Source of the DNA: PFJX01 sp040757575
GTDB lineage: Bacteria; Pseudomonadota; Gammaproteobacteria; Burkholderiales; Thiobacillaceae
Length of the DNA stretch: 64,000 nucleotides
Direction: 5' to 3'
Assembly: GCA_040757575.1 (NCBI GenBank)
Contig: JBFLXA010000016.1
Coordinates: 1-64,000 of the forward strand
A model generated the notes under the pieces. That model had not been told where the DNA came from, searched no databases, and saw only the letters and a program-made list of their open reading frames with translations. Below are positions 57,988 through 64,000 of the stretch, piece by piece. Positions within the stretch are counted from its first letter, which is position 1. Every line of letters starts with the position of its first letter. A program made the position numbers and the translations under genes.

Positions 57988-60795
57988 ATGCGCGGTTACC
58001 TCAGCATCCGCTGGAAGATCCTGCTGATGAGCGGGATCGTCATGGCGGGTCTGGCGGGCTTGTTCTCCCTGCAGCAGCACTTCGCCCTAAACAGCCAGTT
58101 CCAGCAGGACCAGGCCTCCTATCAGGAGCGCATGCGCGTGACGGCCAACCGGCTGCTCAACAGCCAGAACGAGCGCTTGCAGGTGCTTGGCCGCATGCTG
58201 GTGGAAACCCCGGCCATCCGGGCAGCCCTTGCCCGCCACGACCGGGAGGGTCTGCTGGCCGCCGTCGATCCCCTCTGGTCGGAACTGAGCCTGGGTCAGG
58301 GGCTGGTGGCCCTGGCCTTTTTCGACACTGACAAGCAGCTGCTCTACCACTGGGGTGATCCGGCCATCGCCCGGCTTTCAGCCCTTTCCAGGCAGGCCCA
58401 GGACGAGGAGAAACCCCAGGTATGGCTGGGATGCGCCGCTTCCTGTACCCACCAGGTTGTCCTGCCGGTGGCGGGGGAGGGGGGCGCTTCCCTGGGCAGC
58501 ATCGCCGTGGTGACCGGCCTGGAGTCCATCGTTCTGGATCTGCGTCGGCTGGGTAACGGTGAGGTGGGGGTGTTGATGGGCATGCCCACCTCGGCAGATG
58601 CCCCCCTGGGGGGGATGCAGATCCTGTCGGTCAGCGGCGGCGAGCCTTCCTACATGATCCTGCAGGCCGCCCAGCGCCGTCTGTGGGAAGGCAGCCAGAC
58701 AGGCGTGGCCCTGGGTGCCCAGACCTGGCAGGTGGCTGCCTTCAGTCCGGAGTTCCCCGGGGATGGCCTGCTGCACTTTGCCGTGCTGGCAGATGTAACT
58801 TCCCACCGGGCTGCCATCCGCCAGGCCGGCATACGCAACCTGGCCTGGGGTGGCGGGGTGCTGGTGTCCGCCCTGGTGCTGTTGTATCTCCTGTTGCGTC
58901 CGGCCATGAGCCGCATTGGCAAGGTCAGTCAGCTCCTGCCCCTGCTGGGCCAGGAACGGTTTTCCGAAGTCGTGCAGTTCGCCCCCAGCCGGGCCAGTAG
59001 CGGCTTGCTGGATGAAATGCACTCCCTGGAACGGCTTGCCTTCGATCTGGCCCACCAGCTCCAGGCCCTGCATGATGCGGATGAGGCCCACGTGGCGACC
59101 CTGGCAGCCCAGGCGGCCCAGCTGGAGCAGGAGCGGGATCTGGTGGCCGGCTTGCTGGATACGGTGCCGGTGTTGATCATCACATATGGGCGGGACGACC
59201 GTATCCGCATGGCCAATGCCTATGCGGTCATGGACAGCGGGCTGCCTCGGGATGAGCTGATCGGACACGAGTTTTCCCGGCTGTTCATGGAGCCGGACAA
59301 GCAGGCGGAGCACAAGAGCCATCTGGCCACCATGCAGCCTGCCGAGGTCCTGCGGGGCGAGGGTCGCTTCAATCGCTGGGGTGACGGGGCCAGGGAAGTG
59401 GTCTGGTTCCATTCCTGCCTGGATGACGCTCGGGGGGAGAGGCTGTTCCTGTCCGTCGGCCTGGATGTCACCGAGCACCGTCTCGCCGAGCAGCGTCTCC
59501 AGCTTCTGGTGGACCACGATGCCGTCACCGGCCTGTTCAACCGCCGCACCTTCAAGCGGGAACTGGATGCCCTGCTGGCCCGGGGCGGGGAGGGCATGCT
59601 GCTGGTCTGCGATCTGGACGAATTCCGTTCCCTGAACGATGCAGACGGTCACGAGGCGGGTGACCAGATGCTCATGCGCTTTGCCCAGCACATCCAGCAT
59701 ATCGATCCCATGCCCAGCCTCACTGCCCGCCTCGGCAGTGACGAGTTCGCTCTGGTCTTCCCGGGCCTGAATACGGCCGATGCCATTCTCATGGCCCGGC
59801 ACCTTAACCGGGTGGCTTCCCTCCAGAGCGTGGGTGTGGACGGCCGGGAAACCGCCCGCCATCTGTCTGCCAGCGTGGGGTTGGCCGCGTTTCCGGAGCA
59901 TGGCGCAACGGCTGACACCCTGCTAGGAAATGCCGAACTGGCTCTCACCCATGCCCGGGCCAAGGGCCATGGTTCCTGGCACCTTTATTCCGATCAGGAA
60001 GCCTACCGGGAACGGGCAGACCGCAGGGCCTACTGGCGGGACGAGGTGGAAGCAGCTCTGGACGAGCAACGTTTCGTGCTCCACTTCCAGCCCATCATCA
60101 ATATCCGTACCGGCGCGGTCAGCCACCACGAGGCCCTGCTGCGCATGGTGGCCCGGGACGGCAAGCTGGTGCCCCCAGGACTGTTCATCGACGTGGCGGA
60201 AAGCACTGGCCTCATACGTCGTATCGACCGCTGGGTGCTGGAGGCGGCTGTCCAGGCAGCGGCCGTGCATCGGGAAGTCAAGCTGGCCTTCAACCTCTCA
60301 AGCCGCAGCTTCGATGATGACGTGGCCTTCGAGAGCATGCAGATGGCCATGGAGCGGCACCACGTGGCCGGGGAACGTCTGCTGATCGAGATTACGGAAA
60401 CCGCCGCCCTGGCCAACTTCTCCGGCGCCAAGCGCATCATGGCCCGGTTCCAGGAGCTGGGCTGCGTCTTCGGCCTGGATGATTTCGGTGTGGGCTACAG
60501 TTCCTTTCAGTATCTGAAGGAGCTCCCCGTCGGCTTCGTGAAGATCGACGGCTCCTTCATCAAGAACCTCACCAAGAACCCGGATGACGTGGTGTTCGTG
60601 CGGGCTCTGAACAGTGCCGTGCAGGGTTTCGGCAAGACCACGGTGGCCGAGTTCGTTGAAGACGAGGAAACCCTGGATATCCTGCGAGAGATAGGCGTCG
60701 ACTATGCCCAGGGCTATCTCATCGGCAAGCCCGCTGCCACACTTCGGGAAGCACCTTACATATCCGGCGAGGCCGCCACCGCCCAGTTGTTTTGA
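57988..60795 (+). CDS. GGDEF-EAL protein with periplasmic sensor and PAS domain
   Basis: 935 aa. TM1 (~10-28), a periplasmic double-Cache-like sensor (~30-285) with a CAASC cysteine pair, TM2 (~288-305), coiled coil, PAS (~385-500), GGDEF-like domain whose active loop is GSDEF (not GGDEF, so probably no synthesis), and an EAL domain with EALLRM, the DDFGVGYSSF loop and the final FVEDEE glutamates all present. It should act as a c-di-GMP phosphodiesterase controlled by a periplasmic cue. Last gene of the three-gene run; it may read the PstS-like or outer-membrane protein as input (inference). Confidence 0.9.
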   Translation: MRGYLSIRWKILLMSGIVMAGLAGLFSLQQHFALNSQFQQDQASYQERMRVTANRLLNSQNERLQVLGRMLVETPAIRAALARHDREGLLAAVDPLWSELSLGQGLVALAFFDTDKQLLYHWGDPAIARLSALSRQAQDEEKPQVWLGCAASCTHQVVLPVAGEGGASLGSIAVVTGLESIVLDLRRLGNGEVGVLMGMPTSADAPLGGMQILSVSGGEPSYMILQAAQRRLWEGSQTGVALGAQTWQVAAFSPEFPGDGLLHFAVLADVTSHRAAIRQAGIRNLAWGGGVLVSALVLLYLLLRPAMSRIGKVSQLLPLLGQERFSEVVQFAPSRASSGLLDEMHSLERLAFDLAHQLQALHDADEAHVATLAAQAAQLEQERDLVAGLLDTVPVLIITYGRDDRIRMANAYAVMDSGLPRDELIGHEFSRLFMEPDKQAEHKSHLATMQPAEVLRGEGRFNRWGDGAREVVWFHSCLDDARGERLFLSVGLDVTEHRLAEQRLQLLVDHDAVTGLFNRRTFKRELDALLARGGEGMLLVCDLDEFRSLNDADGHEAGDQMLMRFAQHIQHIDPMPSLTARLGSDEFALVFPGLNTADAILMARHLNRVASLQSVGVDGRETARHLSASVGLAAFPEHGATADTLLGNAELALTHARAKGHGSWHLYSDQEAYRERADRRAYWRDEVEAALDEQRFVLHFQPIINIRTGAVSHHEALLRMVARDGKLVPPGLFIDVAESTGLIRRIDRWVLEAAVQAAAVHREVKLAFNLSSRSFDDDVAFESMQMAMERHHVAGERLLIEITETAALANFSGAKRIMARFQELGCVFGLDDFGVGYSSFQYLKELPVGFVKIDGSFIKNLTKNPDDVVFVRALNSAVQGFGKTTVAEFVEDEETLDILREIGVDYAQGYLIGKPAATLREAPYISGEAATAQLF

Positions 60796-60797
60796 AG

Positions 60798-60819
60798 GTC
60801 GGGGGCCTTGCCCCCTGAC
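60798..60819. terminator. hairpin between GGDEF-EAL gene and MCP gene
   Basis: GTCGGGGG (60798-60805), loop CCTTG, CCCCCTGAC (60811-60819) with one bulged base. It lies between convergent stops. There is no T run, so the call is tentative. Confidence 0.35.
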
Positions 60820-60857
60820 GCACCTGCTTTCCTGCCAAGGTGGGTACAGGGGCGGCC

Positions 60858-62492
60858 TCAGCCTAACTTGAAGCGGTTCACCAGGGTATTGAGTTCGTGG
60901 GACAGGGACACCAATTCCTCGCTCACTGCCTGGGTTTCCAGGGCATCGTTCGAGGTACGGTCGGCGATGCCGCTGATGGTGCCCACCCGCTGGTTGACCT
61001 CCTGGGTGAGCTGACCCTGCTGGTTCACCGCCTTGGCCATGTTGGTGTTCAGGCTGCGGATGTTGCCCACCCGCTCGACGATGTTGTTCAGGCTGCTGGC
61101 GGCGGCTTCCAGATCCGTGGTGTAGTGCTCGGCGTTGCTGCGGGCCAGGTCCATGGTGTCCACGGTTCGCCGGGCCTCGTCCTGCAACTGACTGACGATT
61201 TCCTCAATGCTGCGGGCGGAGGTGTGGGAACGGCTGGCCAGGTTTCGCACTTCGTCGGCCACCACGGCGAACCCCCGTCCCGCTTCACCCGCACGGGCAG
61301 CTTCGATAGCGGCGTTGAGGGCCAGCAGGTTGGTCTGTTCGGCGATGCCCTGGATCACCTCCAGCACGCCGCTGACGTTGCGGCTGCGTTCGTCCAGGTG
61401 GGCGATGGCCTCGCTGGCCTTCTTCAGATCTTCCACCAGGGCCAGGATGCCCTTGATGGCCTGGCGGGTGGTTTCCATGCTTTCGGTCGCACGCTGGTCC
61501 GCCTCCACGGAGGTCTGGGCCGTGGCCTCGGCGCTTTGTCCCACGTCACCTGCCAGATGTTGCAATTCGTCGATCAGGGAGCGGGCTGCATCGGTTTCAT
61601 CCCTTTGCAGGGCCGCCGCAGTCGTGGTCTGGTGGGATACGGCCGACACCCGCTCCGCCACTTCGGCCACCCGGTGGCCCGTGGCCGCCACCTGGGCCAG
61701 GCTGGAGCGGAAGTTGTCCAGCATGTGGTTGATGCCCCGGGCCAGCTGATCCACTTCATCATCCGCCCGCACCGCCAGGCGGGCCCCCAGGTCGGAATTG
61801 GCCTCGATCTGTGCCATGGTGTCCCGCATGCCCCGCAGGCGGGCCAGCACGATATGCCGCAACAGATAGACAACAACGCCGATGCCCGCCAGTGAGAGCA
61901 GGAGATTGACGCCGCCAGACAGTAGCAGGCTCTGGTTGAACTGGGCATCCAGGGGGCCAAGGGAGTAACGGGCGCGGGCCACGCCCAGCACGGTGCCTTC
62001 CGGTACCTGGTGGCAGCTCAGGCAGTTGGTTCCCAGGTAGTTGCTGGCAGCGATGATGGGCAGGGCGACGGTGATGGCGCGCCCCTGGGGGCCGTCTTCG
62101 GCCTGGACCACCTCCTTGCCATTCATGGCCTGCTGGTCAAGTTCGTCCAGGGTTCCCTTTGCCAGGTTCGGGAAATGGGTGGCGGAGGCAACGATGCGTA
62201 CGTCCTCCACGCCGGTCTGGGACAGGAACTTGGTGCGCAGGCCCTCCTGCTGGTCCAGGGTGCCAGTGATCATCATGGTGTTCACGCCGTCGAAGAAGGT
62301 CCGCGCCAGGTCATGGGCCTTGGCCTCGCCGATCTCCCGGGCCAGATCCCGCTGGCTGCTGGCGATGAGTGCCATGGACATGGCCAGCACGACGATGAAG
62401 GTGATGACGACGGCGAGGAATATCTTGACCTGGACGCTCAGGGTCTTGGTATGGCGCACAGTTTTATCTGCCTGGATTTGGGCTTCGTTCAT
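60858..62492 (-). CDS. methyl-accepting chemotaxis protein with a periplasmic CxxCH (c-type heme) motif
   Basis: 544 aa, ATG preceded by GGAGCACGC. TM1 (~22-45), a periplasmic sensor with NCLSCHQVPEGTVLG (codons at 62010-62024), TM2 (~185-210), HAMP (~212-265) and a signalling domain with the tip GIAEQTNLLALNAAIEAARAGEAGRG. It is a distant paralogue of the receptor at 7492-9108: both keep the CLxCH-x-VP-x-GTVLG pattern and similar architecture. Probable redox or gas sensor through covalent heme. It is divergent from htpG (124 nt between starts). Confidence 0.9.
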   Translation of the reverse strand: MNEAQIQADKTVRHTKTLSVQVKIFLAVVITFIVVLAMSMALIASSQRDLAREIGEAKAHDLARTFFDGVNTMMITGTLDQQEGLRTKFLSQTGVEDVRIVASATHFPNLAKGTLDELDQQAMNGKEVVQAEDGPQGRAITVALPIIAASNYLGTNCLSCHQVPEGTVLGVARARYSLGPLDAQFNQSLLLSGGVNLLLSLAGIGVVVYLLRHIVLARLRGMRDTMAQIEANSDLGARLAVRADDEVDQLARGINHMLDNFRSSLAQVAATGHRVAEVAERVSAVSHQTTTAAALQRDETDAARSLIDELQHLAGDVGQSAEATAQTSVEADQRATESMETTRQAIKGILALVEDLKKASEAIAHLDERSRNVSGVLEVIQGIAEQTNLLALNAAIEAARAGEAGRGFAVVADEVRNLASRSHTSARSIEEIVSQLQDEARRTVDTMDLARSNAEHYTTDLEAAASSLNNIVERVGNIRSLNTNMAKAVNQQGQLTQEVNQRVGTISGIADRTSNDALETQAVSEELVSLSHELNTLVNRFKLG

Positions 62493-62616
62493 GCGTGCTC
62501 CGCGCGTGAATATTGGGGGTGCTGCTATCCGTCCGCCCTATTAGAACAGGGTTATTGAATTATCGGTATCCGGCCCAATTTCTTGAGCCTGTCTACAACC
62601 AACCCGGAGACCAGCC

Positions 62617-64000
62617 TTGAGCGAGACTGTCAGCAAAGAAACCCTGGGCTTCCAGGCCGAGGTGAAGCAATTGCTTCACCTGATGATCCATTCCCTCTAT
62701 AGCCATAAGGAGATATTCCTGCGGGAACTCATCTCCAATGCCTCTGATGCCGCCGACAAGCTGCGCTTCGAGGCCCTGAGCGATGGGGCCCTGTATGAAT
62801 CCGATCCGGAGCTGAAGATCCGGGTCAGCGTGGACAAGGAAGCGAAGACCCTCACCATCCGCGACAACGGCATTGGCATGAGCCGCCAGGAGGTGATCGA
62901 GCACATCGGCACCATCGCCAAGTCCGGCACCAAGGAATTCTTCGGCAAGCTCACCGGCGACCAGAAGAAGGACGCCCAGCTCATCGGCCAGTTCGGCGTG
63001 GGCTTCTATTCCAGCTTCATCGTCGCCGACCGGGTCACTGTCACTACCCGCCGGGCGGGCCTGACCGCCGAACACGGGGTGCGCTGGGAATCCGAAGGGG
63101 CCGGGGAATACACCCTGGAAACCGTGGAAAAGGCCGATCGAGGCACGGAAATCGTCCTGCACCTGAAAGAAGAGGAAGCCGAGTTCCTGGAGGACTGGCG
63201 CCTCAAATCCATCATCCGGGACTACTCGGACCATATCGCCATCCCCGTGGAGTTCGTCAACGAGAAGGGGGAAACCGAAACCGCGAACCGGGCCAACGCC
63301 CTCTGGACCCGGGCCAAGAACGACATCACCGAAGACGAATACAAGGCCTTCTACAAGCACGTGGGCCACGACTACGAAGACCCCCTGGCCTGGACCCATG
63401 TGAAGGTGGAGGGACGCCAGGACTACACCGCCCTGCTCTACGTGCCCGCCCACGCTCCCTTTGACCTCTGGGACCGGGATGCCAAGACCGGCGTGAAGCT
63501 TTATGTGAAGCGGGTCTTCATCATGGAAGATGCCCGCAAGCTCATGCCTGCCTACCTGCGCTTCGTGCGTGGGGTCATCGATGCCGCCGACCTGCCCCTG
63601 AACGTCTCCCGGGAAATCCTCCAGGAAACCCGGGACATGGAGATGATCCGCAACGGTTGCGTGCGCAAGACCCTGGACCTGCTGGACGAGATAGCCAAAA
63701 ACAGCGCCGAAAACCAGACCGACGACTACGCCAAGGTCTGGCAACACTTCGGCCAGGTATTGAAAGAAGGCGTGGGCGAAGACCACGCCAACCGGGAGCG
63801 CATCGCCAAACTGCTGCGTTTCCGCTCGACCCAGGCGGATGAAGATACCGTCTCCCTGGCGGACTACATCGGCCGCATGAAGGAAGGCCAGGACAAGATC
63901 TACTACCTCACCGCCGACACCCTGGCCGCCGCCAAGGCCAGCCCCCACCTGGAGGTTTTCAGGAAGAAGGGCGTGGAAGTCCTGCTGCTCACAGACCGGG
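62617..64000 (+). CDS. htpG: chaperone HtpG (Hsp90), 3' end beyond the window
   Basis: 461 codons to the window edge; the frame is still open there. TTG start at 62617 with GGAG about 8 nt upstream (LSETVSKETLGFQAEVKQLL). N-terminal GHKL ATPase: LISNASDAADKLRFEAL, DNGIGMSRQEVIEHIGTIAKSGTKEF, GQFGVGFYSSFIVAD. The middle domain follows (EYKAFYKHVGHDYEDPLAW, LYVPAHAPFDLWDRD, LNVSREILQE). A cytosolic heat-shock chaperone. No sigma-32 promoter was convincing. Confidence 0.96.
   Translation, partial: MSETVSKETLGFQAEVKQLLHLMIHSLYSHKEIFLRELISNASDAADKLRFEALSDGALYESDPELKIRVSVDKEAKTLTIRDNGIGMSRQEVIEHIGTIAKSGTKEFFGKLTGDQKKDAQLIGQFGVGFYSSFIVADRVTVTTRRAGLTAEHGVRWESEGAGEYTLETVEKADRGTEIVLHLKEEEAEFLEDWRLKSIIRDYSDHIAIPVEFVNEKGETETANRANALWTRAKNDITEDEYKAFYKHVGHDYEDPLAWTHVKVEGRQDYTALLYVPAHAPFDLWDRDAKTGVKLYVKRVFIMEDARKLMPAYLRFVRGVIDAADLPLNVSREILQETRDMEMIRNGCVRKTLDLLDEIAKNSAENQTDDYAKVWQHFGQVLKEGVGEDHANRERIAKLLRFRSTQADEDTVSLADYIGRMKEGQDKIYYLTADTLAAAKASPHLEVFRKKGVEVLLLTDR

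Noticed and set aside
62560..62616. CTTGAG before htpG as a sigma-32 -35 element
   Set aside because: The -10 would have to overlap the ribosome-binding site and no CCCCAT-like hexamer is present at 13-14 nt.
62593..63948. A 451-codon open frame on the minus strand at the end of the window
   Set aside because: It is the shadow of htpG, which is read on the + strand from 62617 and has no stop in the window.

Overview
The window is a 64 kb piece of a high-GC betaproteobacterial genome, most likely a Rhodocyclales or Nitrosomonadales relative. This rests on the nadE-glnB pair, the hemH / hrcA / nadK / recN / fur / bamE / dapB neighbourhood, several PEP-CTERM proteins, a cytoplasmic SoeABC-type sulfite dehydrogenase, an FccAB-type sulfide dehydrogenase and a dense set of c-di-GMP and chemotaxis proteins. 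It is draft sequence: a run of exactly 100 N (22169-22268) cuts a hybrid histidine kinase. The genus cannot be fixed from the sequence alone.

Layout. 1-3.7 kb: four PEP-CTERM exported proteins, two of them related and the first incomplete. 3.7-13.1 kb: a beta-lactamase-fold hydrolase, a small membrane protein, nadE-glnB, a chemotaxis receptor with a periplasmic CxxCH motif, and a long hrpA helicase. 13.2-22.2 kb: an exported protein of unknown function, an HD-GYP protein with a degenerate HD site, a CbiM-like membrane protein, a PhnD-like/GAF/HD-GYP/degenerate-GGDEF sensor, a HAD phosphatase and a hybrid histidine kinase. 22.4-28.1 kb: a TonB-dependent receptor, a YfiR-family protein and a DctPQM TRAP transporter. 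28.1-34.6 kb: an exported repeat protein behind a textbook class II CRP-type promoter, then soeABC. 34.7-38.8 kb: a PilT/PilU ATPase, then a reverse-strand operon of two half-size YeeE/YedE transporters and an Atm1-type ABC exporter behind an operator-like palindrome. 38.8-41.7 kb: an Mla-like operon whose ATPase is truncated and lacks catalytic motifs. 41.75-46.2 kb: an SH3 protein, an M48 protease, a CHASE2 adenylate cyclase and a class II-type cyclic-nucleotide phosphodiesterase candidate. 46.5-50.8 kb: fccAB behind an FNR-like box, then hemH, an EamA protein and a DyP peroxidase. 50.8-56.3 kb: hrcA, nadK, recN, fur, bamE, dapB. 56.4-64 kb: a PstS-like / outer-membrane protein / GGDEF-EAL operon, a second CxxCH chemotaxis receptor, and htpG running off the end.

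How the genes work together. The energy theme is reduced-sulfur oxidation: FccAB would oxidise sulfide in the periplasm, YeeE/YedE proteins may import sulfur compounds, and SoeABC would oxidise sulfite on the cytoplasmic side of the membrane. The signalling theme is cyclic nucleotides: several c-di-GMP proteins, a CHASE2 cyclase beside a phosphodiesterase candidate, and a CRP-type operator elsewhere in the window.

The most unusual structure is a family of six heptamer arrays, four of them built as inverted halves around a short spacer. Their heptamer units differ. They sit in both soeABC intergenic gaps, directly against the recN start codon, and three times in frame inside hrpA. They look like a dispersed, locally regenerating repeat element. 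Other points for follow-up are the dead ATPase of the Mla-like operon, a YfiR gene whose nearest plausible partner is a histidine kinase rather than a diguanylate cyclase, and the two CxxCH receptors.
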